A DNA stretch of 64,000 bases, taken from positions 3,541,598 to 3,605,597 of the forward strand of contig JAJHZJ010000026.1 in assembly GCA_023548195.1 (NCBI GenBank). The letters are read 5' to 3'. This DNA is from Bettongia penicillata ogilbyi (taxonomy: Eukaryota > Chordata > Mammalia > Diprotodontia > Potoroidae). This document shows, piece after piece, positions 43,490 through 55,734 of this stretch. The notes beneath the pieces are model-generated. The model ran no database searches, had not been told where the DNA came from, and saw nothing but the letters and a program-made list of their open reading frames with translations. The position numbers and the translations under genes are program-made. The stretch's first letter is position 1. Each line of letters opens with the position of its first letter.

Positions 43490-44396
43490 TTTGAACACAT
43501 TAACTCCTTGTCTGACTATTACCTGCCCCTTTGGAGTGCAGCCCAGCCAAGCCTGGATCAGAGCCCTGTGTGATTCATACAGTGTGACAGGGACAGGACC
43601 CAGAACAGGCTTCAGGGGGCCACTGGTAGCAGCAGTTCCCAGACTGCTTAACCCACAAATGCCACAGATAGTTTCAAAGGTCAGTGGGAGGGCTCTTTCA
43701 CCCAGGAGAGGGGAGCAGTGTCTGGACCACTTGTAGCAGTCACTGCAGTGGCTGTTTCCATTTTTTGTAGGCCCCCATATAGAGCTCCTAGGGCAATTGA
43801 GCCACTGATCTGAATCTCAGCACAGAGCTCAGCCCTGGGGTGAGGAGGAGTGCCAGTGTGGTACAGATAGAGGCAGTTGTGATGAGGGAATTCTAGTTGC
43901 AGATTCTGGGTAGAAAAGTTTTTGGTTGCTCCCAGATCAGTATGCAGGCCAGGAGAGGAGGAAACACCTCTCCCTTGATTGAACAACCTTGGAGGAACTA
44001 AGAATTTACAAGTCTCCAGAGTATAACCTCCTATTGACAAAGGGAGCAAAAGTCAAGTGAATGGCTGGGAAAATGCCAAAAAGAGGGAGAAAATATAAGA
44101 CTATAGAAGATTACTTTCTTGTTTAACAGGTATTTTCTTCCATCCTTTGGGATGAGGAAGAACAATGCATAACATCTGAGGAAGTCAAGGCCTCTGCATC
44201 CAAGACCTCCAAAATAAATTTGCAATGGTCTCAGGCCATGGAAGATCTCAAAAAGGATTTTGAAAATCAAGTAAGAGAGGTGCAGGAAATAGTGGGAGAG
44301 AAATGAGAGAGATGCAAGAAAAGTGAGTCAACAACTTGCTAAAAGAGACCCCCAAAAATGCTGAAGAAAATAACACCTTTAAAATAGGCTGACTCA
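43490..44396 (+). mobile_element. Old LINE-1 5'UTR and ORF1 start, sense, interrupted
   Basis: Leader sequence followed by 'GGGAAAATGCCAAAAAGAGG' (ORF1 start at 44073) and an N-terminal ORF1 stretch with a stop in 'GAGAGAAATGAGAGAG'. It ends at 'AAAATAGGCTGACTCA', where the next L1 begins with its own 5' terminus. Confidence 0.75.
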
Positions 44397-46081
44397 GAGG
44401 AGGCAAGATGATGGAGTAGAAAGATACACATATGCTAGCTCCTAACCCACAGCCCATAAAACACCTGTAAAGAAGAACTCCCAACAAAATCTGGAGCAGC
44501 AGAAGCCACAAAACAATGGAGTGGAGGAGATTTCTGTTCCAGAGGGCCCTGAATACCAACACCAAAGGTGCTTCATGTACCAGACCCGGAGCAGAGCCCA
44601 GCCCTGCCTTGGCTGTGCGGCACCGAGAAGAGCAGATCTGATTCTTCAGAGAAGATTCTTCAGGGACAGAATCTCCAGCAGCACCACCAGGTCACTCCAC
44701 CCACAGGCACCAAAGGTCAGTAAGAGGGTCTTTTCAGCTTGCCAAGAGGGGAGTATGGTGTCCCCATGACTCCCTCCCTCTCAGGAGGCAGCAGTGGAGG
44801 TGGCAGCAGACAGGGGCTCCCCAAGCAGGCAGGAGCTTTGGATCCATTGTTGAAGGTCTCCAAATAAACTCCCTTAGGGAAATGAGCCCTGTGAGGTGGC
44901 CCTGCCCCCACAAGAGCAGCTGAACTTAATCTCACACTGAATAGTAGCCCTGCCCCCACTGAAAGCCCTGAGGCTGGGAAGCAGCATTTGAATCTCAGAC
45001 CCCAAGCACTAGCTGGGCGGATCTGAAGGCAAGGTGGGTGTGGAGAGGAAACTCAGAAGTCAAGTGACTAGGTGGGAAAATGCCCAGAAAAGGGGAAAAA
45101 AAATAAGACCATAGAAGGTTACTTTCTTGGTGAACAGATATTTCCTCCCTTCCTTTCGGGTGAGGAAGAACAATGCTTAACATCAGGGAAAGACATAGAA
45201 GTCAAGGCTTCTGTATCCCAAACATCCAAAATAGATATTCAATGAGCTCAGGCCATGGAAGAGCTCAAAAAGTATGTTGAAAATCAAATAAGAGAAGTGG
45301 ACGAAAAACTGGGAAGAGAAACGAGAGAGATGCAAGAAAAGTATGAAAAGCAGGTCAACACCTTGCTAAAGGAGACCCAAAAAATGCTGAAGAAAATAAC
45401 ACCTTGAAAAATAGGCTAACTCAATTGGCAAAAGAGGTTCAAAAAGCCAATGAGGAGAAGAATGCTTTCAAAAGCAGAATTAGCCAAATGGAAAAAGAGG
45501 TTCAAAAGCTCACTGAAGAAAATAGTTCTTCCAAAATTAGAATGGAACAGATGGAAGGTAATGACTTTCTGAGAAACCAAGAAATCACAAAACAAAACCA
45601 AAAGAATGAAAAAAATGGAAGAGAATGTGAAATATCTCATTGGAAAAACAACTGACCTGGAAAATAGATCCAGGAGAGACAATTTAAAAATTATGAGACT
45701 ACCTGAAAGCCATGATCAAAAAAATAGCCTAGACATCATCTTTCATGAAATTATCCAGGAAAACTGCCCTGATATTCTACAACCAGAGGGCAAAATAAGT
45801 ATTGAAGGAATCCACCGATCATTGCCTGAAAGAGATCCAAAAAGAGAAACTCTTAGGAACATTGTGGCCAAATTCCAGAATTCCTAAGTCAAGGAGAAAA
45901 TATTGCAAGCAGCTAGAAAGAAACAATTCCAGTATTGTGGAAATACAATCAGAATAACAGAAGATCTAGCAGCTTCTACATTAAGGGATCAAAGGGCATG
46001 GAATATGATATTCCAGAAATCAAAGGAACTAGGACTAAAACCAAGAATCACCTACCCAGCTAAACTGAGTATAATACTTCA
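44397..46081 (+). mobile_element. LINE-1 5'UTR and ORF1, sense, 3' truncated
   Basis: The 5' terminus 'GAGGAGGCAAGATGATGGAG' is intact and is inserted into the ORF1 of the preceding copy. The 5'UTR (to 45079) has far fewer CpGs than the half-L1 leader. ORF1 follows and stops inside the C-terminal domain at 'CTGAGTATAATACTTCAGGG', where an inverted L1 5'UTR begins. Confidence 0.82.
45080..46081 (+). pseudogene. LINE-1 ORF1, broken
   Basis: Start codon at 45080-45082. The in-frame codon after 'GATATTCAA' (near 45242) is TGA where the half-L1 has a tryptophan. The A run near 45378 has six A against seven elsewhere, shifting the frame. Open pieces at 45404-45655, 45606-45887 and 45903-46100 carry the coiled coil, the RRM (DLENRSRRDNL, ETLRNIVAKF) and the C-terminal domain (YPAKLSIILQG). 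The last residues of the normal protein are missing. Confidence 0.85.
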
Positions 46082-46683
46082 GGGGCATTTTCCCAGCTAG
46101 TCACTTGACTTCTGAGTTCCTTCTCCACACCCACCTCGCCTCCAGATCTGCCCAGCTAGTGCTTGGGGTCTGAGATTCAAATGCTGCTTCCCAGCCTCAG
46201 GGCTTTCAGCAGGGTCAGGGCTGCTATTCAATGTGAGATTAAGTTCAGCTGCTCTTGTGGGGGCAGGGGCTCAGTTCCCTCAGGGGGTTTATGAAGAGAC
46301 CTTCAACAATGGATCCAAGTTCCAGCATGCTTTGGGAGCCCCTTTCTGCTGCTGCCTCCCAAGGGGGCCTGAATTATGGAGACACCCTGCTCCCCTCTTG
46401 GCCAGCCAAACAGGCTCTCTCACTGACCTTTGCGCCTGTGGGTGGAGGGAACTGCGCAGCTGCTGGAGATTTCATCCCTGAAGCCTGCTTGGATCTGCTC
46501 CTCTTGGATCCATGCAGCAGGGCAGGCCTGGGCTCTGCTCTGGGTCTGGTGTGAGATGGACCTTTGGTGTCAGTTTTTCTGATCTGTCTGGAACAGAAAT
46601 CTCCTTTATTCCTTTCTATGGCTTCTGCTGCTCCAGAATCTGTTGGGAGTTCTTCTTTAGAGGTATTTTATAGGCTGTGGGTT
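46082..46683 (-). mobile_element. LINE-1 5'UTR, antisense, joined to the sense ORF1
   Basis: Begins 'GCATTTTCCCAGCTAGTCAC', the reversed ORF1 start, and runs through a leader homologous to 44440-45090 in the opposite direction. It lacks the last bases of the 5' terminus and meets an older L1 3' region at about 46683. With 44397-45090 it forms a 600-bp-arm inverted repeat. Confidence 0.82.
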
Positions 46684-47003
46684 CATCATGTGGAATTGTT
46701 TTGGATCATTCTGTTGATGAGAGTATCCAAGTCTTTAACAGTTGATCCTCAATACAATATTGCTTTTACTGTGCACAATGATCCCCAGTTCTCCCCACTT
46801 CACTTTATACCAGTTTATATAGGTCTTGCCTTGCTTTTTTTGGTGAGTTGTTTTGTTTTGTTTTTCCCCCTGAAACCACTCCCTCCATCATTTTTTTTTT
46901 GTAACACAGTAGCATTCCATCAAATCGTATGCTGCAACCTGTTCAGCCATTCCCCAGTTAATGAACTTTTCATCAAATTCTTGTTCTTTGCCACCACAAA
47001 AAA

Positions 47004-47064
<61 letters not shown>

Positions 47065-47078
47065 CACACACACATGCA

Positions 47079-47156
<78 letters not shown>

Positions 47157-49640
47157 CACTCTTTCTCACACATACATGCACACACACACATACTCATTCT
47201 TTTCCTTTTTCTTTGATCTCTTTTGGGTACAGTTCTAGTCTAGTAGTGATATTACTATTCAGAGGGTATACAGAATTTTATAGCCTTTTGAATAAATTCC
47301 CACATTGTTGACAGAACAGTTCACCGTTTATTAATGTATCTATTTTCCTTCATCCCTTCTTGGATTTGTCATTTCTGATTGGTGTGAGATGGTGCCTCAT
47401 TTAGTAACATATAGAAATGCTGATGATTTATGTGGATTTGTTTTATATATTTTATGCCCTGTAGCTTTTTTAAAATTTTTAATTGTTTAAGCTAGTTTTT
47501 TATTTGATCTAGTTTTTTCTAAGTATAACATCACATATCTGCAAAAAGTGATCATTTTGTTTTCTCATTGCCTATTCTAATTCCTGTGAGAGATTTCTGT
47601 ACCCATCTGAAGTGTGCTTATGTATTCTTCCCACTTCAAATCAGTGCTGATAATAGTGAGGTTTTTCAAGCTTTTCCCACCAACTTCCCCCTACACTGTC
47701 AAATGTCTTCCTTGCATATCTCTATTAATGGGAGGAAATTTCTCTATTCTACCTCTCCCTTTTCCCAGTGCATACCTCTTTATCACCCTTTTATTTTTTT
47801 TTGTGGGGGTAAGAGATCATCCCAATTTAATTGACTGATACACCTTCTGTCTATACCCTCTATAATGATAAAGCTTTTAGGGATTACAAATATCATCTTC
47901 CCATATATGAATATATGCAGCTTAACTTTATTGAGTCTCTTATGATTACTCTTTCATTTTTACCTTTTTATGCTTTTCATGAGTCTTATATTTGAATGTC
48001 AAGTTTTCTGTTCAGCTCTGGTAAGGAATACTTAAAAAATCCTCACTTTTATTATTTTCCCCCCACTGATGTATTATACTTGAATTTTGCTTGGTAGGTT
48101 AGTCTTGGTTGTACTCCTAGCTCTTTTGCTTTCCAGACTATCATATTTGAAGCCCTCTCTTCCTTTAACATTAAAACTGTGTGCCCCTGACTGTGCCTTC
48201 ATGATATATGAATTGTTTCTTTCTGCCTGCAATATTTTCTCATTGACATGGGAACTCTGGAATTTAGTTACAATATTCTTGGAATTTCTCATTTTGGTAC
48301 ATCTTTCAGAAGGTTTTCAGTAGATTTTTTTCAAATTCTATCTTACCCTCTAGATCTAAGATATTGGGGAAGTATTATTTTATAATTTCTTGAACTACGA
48401 TGTCTAGGTTCTTTTCTTTTTATCATGACTTTCAGGTAGCCCAATAATTCCTAAATTATCTCTCCCCAATCTATTTTCCAAGCCAGTTTTTTTTTCCCAG
48501 TGAGATGTTTTACAAGTTCTTCTACTTTTTCATTTTTGACTTTGTTTTATTGCTGTTTTAGGTCTCATGGAGTCATTACCTTTTACTTGCCCAATTCTAA
48601 TTGTAGGGAATTATTTTCTTCACTCTTTCACCAATTGGCCAATTCTGCTTTTCAAGGAGTTCTTCAGTTAATTTTTGTCCCTCTTTAACTAAGCTATGAA
48701 TTCTCTTTTCATAATTTTCTTGCATCATTCTCTTTTGTTTTCCCAACTTTTCCTCTACTATTATATTCTCTTTCTTTAACTCTTCCAGAAATATTTGTTG
48801 AGCTTGAGTCTAATTAACATTTCTTTTTGAGGTTTTGGTTTTCGATGTTTTCACACTATTGTGTTCTGAGTTTATGTCTTTGTCTTTCCTGTTACCATAA
48901 TAACTTTTTGTGTTCAGGTTTTTATTTTGTCATCTGCTTATTTGCTCAGCGTCTTTCTTGACTTTGAACTTTATGTTAAAGTTGGACTCTGCTCACTTTG
49001 GGATGAGGGTGGGGTGTTGTGCCAAGGTTGAGGCTTTTTCATGCTCCTCTTTTCAGAGATAGTTCTGGCATGGGGTCTGCAAACTTTCAGTACTTCTGAG
49101 ATGGTATGATCCAGGGAGAGGTGTGGTCATTGCTCTCTTGGTCTGTACTCTTGTCTTTACCCTGGAACATCCTCCACTCTTCTGTACCACAAAAGATAGT
49201 TCTGATCCTCTTGGCCCTGGAAAAGTAACAAGGCTCCTCTCCTGCAACCACAAATCCTATAACTCCTCTCTGCCTGGGAATGTGACAAGGGTCCCTCCTC
49301 CTTTGTAACTGACCACAAGCATTTCTCTCTGATTTGGAACTTTTCTTTACAGGTAATAATAGTGTCCACTTAGCACCAGGCCCCATACCCAAGACCAGCA
49401 AAGATCGTCTCTTTCTGATCAATTAATTTTCTGATTCCTTTTACCACCTCTGTGTGGATAACTCCCAAAGCTACTTCCCCTCTTTGCCATCCACTTTTGC
49501 CACTAGTTCTTCCCTATCTTGGATCCATTTCTTAACCCCAACATCATTATAAAGGTATTTGCTTGACCAACTGTTAGTAGCTGTTGAGTGTTTTGCCTAA
49601 AAACAGCCTGCAATCACCATCTTCATATTCTACAAATACA
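46684..49640 (-). mobile_element. Older LINE-1, antisense, lacking most of ORF2
   Basis: In order from the left: ORF2 C-terminal and 3' sequence ('TTCAGCCATTCCCCAGTTAA', 'TCTTTGCCACCACAAAAAAG'), a short reverse-transcriptase piece (47395-47600, like 42965-43135), post-ORF1 sequence (47640-48000), ORF1 (48000-48850) and 5'UTR (48940-49640, like 1156-1795). Several kilobases of ORF2 are missing. It is clearly more diverged than 30814-33666. The 224-codon frame at 46564-47238 mixes leader, L1 tail and microsatellite and is not a gene. Confidence 0.75.
47006..47192. repeat. (CT)n(CA)n compound microsatellite, two cycles
   Basis: CT (47006-47060), CA (47061-47076), CT (47079-47124), CA (47125-47152), then CTCACT/ACACAT remnants. 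It is inserted in the L1 3' region. Confidence 0.95.
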
Positions 49641-50505
49641 GATTGACAGAGTGAGCAATATAATTTTAGTGACCATTGAAAATAAACACAAAATTTATCG
49701 AAAGGACATTATTTCTACTCTCTATTGTCTGCTCTCTGTTAGGCAGACTGCAAGTTGAAACTGCATGCTAGCTTAGTTTTCTCACAATTCATGTCATATC
49801 ATAAATGACTCCAGTTTCTTAAGTTTAAAATTGTTGCTTTGTGTCATTTTCATTTGTTCTCAAACATTCTGCCCACAATGTTGTAATAAGTAACAGTTGA
49901 TTGGAGAGACAAGTACCATTTACTCCTTTATATGTTTTCCGACTAGAATTTATCCTTGAGAAGAATTCATAATGACTACCACCAGTGCATGTAGTTCACA
50001 AGATGGCCTCCACGTCCTGCAGTTCAAACGCAATAGCAGGATCTGTGGAGTGATCAGAGGAGCGGAGCCATTTGCATACCAATACAACAAGGAAAAGTTG
50101 CATGCTTCATTGAGATGCTCAGGGTAAGAGGAAGCAAAACAACCAAGCATGTTGCTGACTCCTGGCTGCTATGAGTGGCAAGTATTAGGCAATGAGGTTT
50201 TCACTTTGTCAGATGGAATACTTAGTCAAGCTCAGATTCCCTTCTAAATAGAAATGTAACTAGAAATGGTTGTTCTTATGGTCTGGAAATGGATGGTTGA
50301 TTCAATTTATACTCTGATCAAAACTATAGTTGTAAAAGTCTTATGTCTTTGTTAAAATGGTCAGAGCTGAATACAGAGCTTGACTCTAGGGAGAGATTTT
50401 CTAGGCAGAAACAAACAGTAATCTCCCCCTTCTTTAAAATAAAAAAAAAAAAATAGAAGACTTCAGGGATGTGAAATTATTGCCTATTTAGGCTAATATA
50501 TTGAT
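49641..50505. other. Unassigned DNA
   Basis: No recognised repeat. The GC-richer part 49970-50180 carries a minus-strand frame (49950-50150) of unknown meaning. Confidence 0.35.
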
Positions 50506-50507
50506 TG

Positions 50508-50725
50508 AAAGGCAGTGGGGTACAAGGGAGGTCACTTTAGAGTTAAGAGGTCTGTGCTCAAGTCCAAACTCTGACACATGGAGATTGTATGACACTAGAG
50601 ATACTTTTGATGTCCAAGGCCCTGCTCTAATACAATAAGTTTCAAACCAGTTGAGGCTCTGAACTGGTGAAGGGAATTTCCTCACTGAAAGTTATTGCCA
50701 TCAATGAAATGACTGGTCAGGATCC
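50508..50725 (+). mobile_element. CORE-SINE of MON1/Ther type
   Basis: 'GTCTGTGCTCAAGTCCAAAC', 'TCTGACACATGGAGATTGTA' and 'GGGAATTTCCTCACTGAAAG' follow MON1/Ther order. Confidence 0.6.
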
Positions 50726-51234
50726 TGTTCCCCACAACAGTGTCCCCAAGACATTATTATAAGTATCTGAAAGAATCTGGAGGCCAATAATCAGGAGATG
50801 GGTGGTAGAATTTGACTTTTTTGAAGAGTAAGCTGGGAAATGTGACCTTTTTGTGACTCATTTTGTAAAAGTGTGAGAATCTCTACTTATCTCATGGAGA
50901 TTTATTCATATCCACTTACCATTTCAAATTACTCTATGAAAGGGCATACAAATAACTATCTCTCCTTTATTTTTATAGCTGAGATAAATTTAGTCTTCAG
51001 TCATTGAACTATAACCATAATAGCCATGTTGGCCAAGTACAATGGTAATAATAGTTGTATGAACTATAAGCTTCTCTATAAGCTCAGTCAGAGAAGACGT
51101 GCCCAGTGAAAATTTCATTAACCACTAGTGTTTAAAAATGGTAGAAAGTTGTAGAAATCATTGAAATCCTGTAATAGAAAAATGGTCTCTACTGAGTTAG
51201 GAGTTTTCTACTTTCACATAAATGTAAACATTCA
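50726..51234. other. Unassigned DNA
   Basis: No gene or clear repeat. Confidence 0.35.
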
Positions 51235-51358
51235 ATGAGCAAATAGAGTTTAAGCTCTGTAAGTGTGGAGGCCCTCTTACTTTTGTATTTGTGTTCTCAG
51301 TGACTGGTACATAGCAGTAAGAGCTTCTTAAATTGTTGACTGATTAAATTTGTTATTA
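51235..51358 (+). mobile_element. L2 3' end
   Basis: 'GAGTTTAAGCTCTGTAAGTG', 'CTCAGTGACTGGTACATAGC' and 'AATTGTTGACTGATT'. Confidence 0.65.
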
Positions 51359-52440
51359 ATTAAACCAGCCTGACCAGCAAGAGATTTTTAGTAAATCATC
51401 CTAGGCAGAGTGGCATGTTGAGTATATGTTTTCTATCAAGGAAAAAGTAAACCATCAACTACCAAACTTTCCATTCACACCTGGGGTTTTAGCACTTCCT
51501 TAGAAAAGTGCATAAATGTGATCTGCCTGCATGACAGCTGCCAATAGCACACACCGAAAGGTCAGAAGATGAAATATGATAAACAAGTGACTTTCACTAA
51601 GCTTCAGAAAACTTGGAGGTTGGGAAAGCACAGGTTTGAATATATGATTGAGACTAAAAAAAACAGCCTAATCCAGAAGGTGAGAGAAAGCTAGCAGTAT
51701 TTGCACATAACCTTTATAATCCCTGGGTATAGCTGCAAACAGTGCAGAGAGGGGACATGAGTGATATACATCAATTCTTATCACAGCTTACGGTCAATCC
51801 TGCCACCCCTCTCCATGCTCTCTTGCATCTGGGGTGTGAGGAGTTTCGGTGATGTAGACAATAGATTTCAATAAATCCTATCTTCCAGCTATACTTAGGT
51901 CCCCCTGGCCAACAACTTGTGCTCCATTTAACTCATTTACATACCATGACACATAATCAAACACCCATTCTCCAACATGTCACAGACTTGAGTATATACC
52001 ATCTAACATTAAAACTAATAGACACATAGCAGGAACCAAATAATTCATGGAAGCTTCTTTATTTTTATTTGCAGCATGTATGTAGTTGATAATATAGATC
52101 CTGGAAATATTATAGTAATCCTAGGCTACAAATAGATGTCATCTCAGTCTTTTAGTGATTTTTCCCCCTTGTTAATGCTATTTCAATAGAATGGACAAAC
52201 TATGACTCAGTTTTGAGATCTTAAAAGATATATTCTGATTCCAGTTTTATTTGTTCACTTTTCTTTCCCAGGAGTTCTAGAAGTCTCATAAGCTGATATT
52301 GTGTGCTATGATGAAAAGCACACATTTGGCATAGGATAGCTACCCTTCACCCAGGAGATCAGGAAGGGAAAAGTGAGATGTTCATGGGAAACTGAATGAA
52401 GGAAGGAAGAAGGAAAAAAGTATGAGAATGAGGCAGATTT
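51359..52440. other. Unassigned DNA
   Basis: No gene or confident repeat. The block 51480-51900, ending in 'TTTCAATAAATCCTATCTTC', looks LTR-like in style, but I could not find matching ends and a target duplication. Confidence 0.35.
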
Positions 52441-52449
52441 ATTTTCTTT

Positions 52450-52690
52450 GACACAGTAGATAGAGAGCTGGCCTTGTAGTCAGGAAGACCAGCAATCAAG
52501 GTCTGTCTCAGTTACTCATTAGCTATGTAATGAGTACGCCTGCAAGTCAAAGTCTCTCAGCCTCTGTTTAGTTGTCTGTAAAAAGGGAATAATAACACCT
52601 ACCTCCCAGGATTGGGGAGAGAATCCAAAGTGCTACTTGTAGGTAGGGTGCTTTGCAATCTTTAAAGTACTGTTTAACTGTTAGTTATGA
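52450..52690 (+). mobile_element. MIR/CORE-SINE, sense
   Basis: 'CACAGTAGATAGAGAGCTGG', 'CCTTGTAGTCAGGAAGACCA', 'GGAATAATAACACCTACCTC' and 'GTGCTTTGCAATCTTTAAAG'. Confidence 0.75.
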
Positions 52691-52712
52691 TCAAAAACTA
52701 TCTGCCTGTGTG

Positions 52713-52715
<3 letters not shown>

Positions 52716-52754
<39 letters not shown>

Positions 52755-52802
52755 CTCTCTCACCCTCTCTCTTTCTCTCTCTCTCTCCCTCTCTCTCTCC
52801 GT

Positions 52803-52860
<58 letters not shown>

Positions 52861-52905
52861 GTCTCTCTCTCTCTCTGTCTCTCTCTCTCTTTCTCTCTCT
52901 CTCTC
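52716..52905. repeat. (CT)n microsatellite with GTCT units
   Basis: About 190 bp, starting as CT and later CTCTGT. The frames at 52653-53024, 52687-52941 and 52698-52907 are repeat artefacts. Confidence 0.95.
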
Positions 52906-52949
52906 ATCTACCTACCCTTGTATCTCCCTGTATACATGTAAAGACAGAC

Positions 52950-53115
52950 ATGTCTTCCTCCAGGTTAAAGTTGCTACAACTTAATCTGGGTTTGGGAATC
53001 CTTAGATTCAACCACCGTCTCTGACACACGCTCTCTGTGTGACCACGAGCTAATCCCTCAATCTTTCAGTGGCCTAGGCAACTCTCTGAGACAGCAAATC
53101 AGAGAAAAAAAGTTA
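52950..53115 (+). mobile_element. CORE-SINE of MON1/Ther type
   Basis: 'CCTTAGATTCAACCACCGTC', 'GACACACGCTCTCTGTGTGA' and 'CTAGGCAACTCTCTGAGACA'. Confidence 0.65.
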
Positions 53116-53129
53116 AGATCCCAGATCTA

Positions 53130-53300
53130 GATATGGAGGAGATATCAAAGACCCCTTCATTTTACAGATGAGAAACCTGAGGCTCAAAGAGATTAAGGGA
53201 TTTTCTCAAAGTCACAGTGATAGTGTTAGAGGTAGGATTTGGATCCAGCTCTTCTGATTCCAGAGCTAGTGTTTTTTCCTGTACACTGAGTCTCTCAATG
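53130..53300 (-). mobile_element. MIR SINE, antisense
   Basis: 'CATTTTACAGATGAGAAACC', 'TGAGGCTCAAAGAGATTAAG', 'GATTTGGATCCAGCTCTTCT'. The minus frame 53162-53344 follows the SINE and has no product. Confidence 0.8.
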
Positions 53301-53576
53301 ATCCTATAGATAGCATGCCACATTGTATTAGCATGAGTTCCCATTCAAATAAAATCTTAGTCCTACCAAAAACTCATTTAGTAAATGCACGCTGACTTGT
53401 TGAGTATATTCCTGAGGCATTTTAAGTGTGTAATTTTAAAAAGACTAGGCAACACAAAGAAAGTGGCAAAGCTCTAAGCTGCATAGGTTCTCTCCATTTC
53501 ACTTGTGAAGATCTGGAGCAAATGGGATGCTGCAATGGATGGGTCTATAGCAAAGTAGAAATTAAGCACTAGTGTT

Positions 53577-53838
53577 TCTGAGGTGGTGTGATGGATAGAC
53601 TTCTTGGTTTGGAGTCAGGAAGACTCATTTTCCTGAGTTCAAATCTGGCTTCAGGTATTTACTACCTGTGTGACCCTGGGCAAGTCACTGAATCATGTTT
53701 GCCTCAATTTCTTCTTCTATAAAATGAGCTGGAGAAGGAAATATAAAACCACTCCAATATCTGTGCCAAAACAAACAAACACACAAAAAAACCAAATGGG
53801 ATCACAAAGAGTTAGACATGATTGAAACAACTGAACAT
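53577..53838 (+). mobile_element. tRNA-derived marsupial SINE (MAR1-like), sense
   Basis: 'TGAGGTGGTGTGATGGATAG', 'CCTGAGTTCAAATCTGGCTT', 'CTGTGTGACCCTGGGCAAGT', 'AAAATGAGCTGGAGAAGGAA' and 'GATTGAAACAACTGAACATG'. Full length. Confidence 0.92.
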
Positions 53839-53891
53839 GAAATGCATTTCTGAGTAGGAGGATGTCCAACAAAACAATGTTAATAGAGACA

Positions 53892-54095
53892 TAGGATCGT
53901 AAGATTTAGACCTGTAAAGTTTCTTAGAGATAATCTCGTCTAACACCTTCATTTTACAGATGAGAAAACTGAAGCCTAGAGAGGGTAAATAATTTCATCC
54001 AGATCACACAGAAAGTTAAAGACAGTGCCACAACTTAAACCCAGCCACTTTAATTCTTAAGTCAGTGTTTCTGTTTTTGTTTTTCCACTGCACCA
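53892..54095 (-). mobile_element. MIR-like SINE, antisense
   Basis: 'GATCGTAAGATTTAGACCTG', 'CATTTTACAGATGAGAAAAC' and 'AAGCCTAGAGAGGGTAAATA'. Confidence 0.75.
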
Positions 54096-55515
54096 TCTTG
54101 ATTCCCTTATGCTACTAACCACTCAAAAATAAGAGAAGTTGGGTTCCTTGTCATCAAAGCCATGGGCATAGATTCAAGGAGAGAAATCTGGAGTATGGGC
54201 CTCACCTATCATGGAGCAGGCACAAACAACCATTTAGTGGTATATATGGCACAGTTATACAATACAGAATTGACAAAATCATTTCAAGGCTCTTCTTGGG
54301 TCTGCACAGTGATGTTCCCTTCATATCTTCAAAGGTTTCACGGATACTCAGCCATGATCTGACATTAGTTAGTGCTCTCTTTTTTGGTAAGATACTCTAA
54401 TATCTTGGAACTTCTCACCTAGAATGTGCTATTCTAATAGTGATAACATTATTGTATTAGATAAACTTGATATTAGATGTCTTTAAACTTCTAGCCTCTT
54501 TTTTTTTTAAAGTAATTTCATAGATCTTAAAGGAGAATCATCTATCATTCGTAAATAATTGGAATGTTGCCATAAACCTCTTTCTTTGTAGTTGTATTAG
54601 ATACAGTGTCAAAAAGTTGAATAGTTCTTATTTATATATCTCAATCTTTCACAATCTTTAGAAGTCTTTCAAGGTATCATGAAATACTATTATATCAATT
54701 TACTTCCTTAGAATTGAAAAATAAAGACTCAAGTATGTAAAGATCTTGAGTGTTTCCATCATAAGGATTTTAAGAAGTAGGGAAAGGTCTTATTTCTGAA
54801 GTTATGAAACATATACTTATAAAAATTTATAGTAAAACTCTAATTATGAAATCTGACATATTTTTTCTTCATTTTCATACCAAATGACTTCATTTGATTT
54901 CATCATTTTTTTAGTTTCTTATCAAAGTACTACCAAAACATTTATTACTGTCCATTAAATCAATACTGAACAATAATAGGTTTGTGTCCAGTCTCCTCCA
55001 TCTATACCTTGTTTCAGTACCATTAGCATCTCTTTGTTAGACAAGCCCTATTATCTTTACTTTCTGAGTGTATTATCTTTGTCTTTTACATAGCTATAAT
55101 CTTCATAGTGGATGAAGAGCTTTATTACTTTTAAAATAAGTCTATGAATTTGCAAGATAAGCTTTAGTAAATTTTAGCCCTTTAATTTAACTTTTTTAGA
55201 TCTTTAGACTAAAAGACTTCTTTTTTTTAATGAAGCAGTTCTCTTTAATAGGTGATGATCACTCTTCTTTTTTCTCCCCATCATCCTTTCTCATGGGAAT
55301 TAACCACAAATGAAATTCACAGATCTAAGGAGAGGTTTTTGAATTCTGCTCATTATCATGACTTCCTCATGGCTCTCTCATCACCTCCATGGTAGACCCT
55401 AACATACGTTACAAGAGAGCAAGATCAGTCTCAGATCAATGTGCATATTGTTGATTCTCATTTAGTTTAGAACATGTAAAAGTGACAAGAAAAAGCCAGA
55501 TTGTTATTGATGGGA
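54096..55515. other. Unassigned AT-rich DNA
   Basis: About 1.4 kb with no gene or confident repeat. Frame 54162-54362 has no recognised domain. Confidence 0.35.
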
Positions 55516-55517
55516 AA

Positions 55518-55725
55518 TGCCGTATAGTAGAAAGATTGTTGTATTTAGATTTAGGAGACCTGGATTTAAATTCTGGCTTTGTCCTCTCTTACTGTAGGCA
55601 AAACACTTAGCCTCAGTTGTAAAATTGGCATAATGATACTTGAATTGCTCAACTCATAGCTTTATGATATGGAATGTGCTTTATGAACTTTAGAAAGCTG
55701 TACAAATAAAGGTGTTATAAAATAA
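55518..55725 (+). mobile_element. MIR SINE, sense
   Basis: 'GGAGACCTGGATTTAAATTC', 'GTAGGCAAAACACTTAGCCT' and 'GAACTTTAGAAAGCTGTACA'. Confidence 0.7.
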
Positions 55726-55734
55726 ATGTGCAAG

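Noticed and set aside
46564..47238. 224-codon plus-strand open frame, the longest in the window
   Set aside because: It crosses an antisense L1 leader, an antisense L1 3' region and a CT/CA microsatellite. Much of its length is SL/HT dipeptide repeat.
51480..51970. LTR-like block with an AATAAA word
   Set aside because: I could not find TG...CA ends paired with a target duplication.
52653..53024. 123-codon Ser/Leu-rich frame and its antisense Arg/Glu frame
   Set aside because: Produced by the CT microsatellite at 52716-52905.
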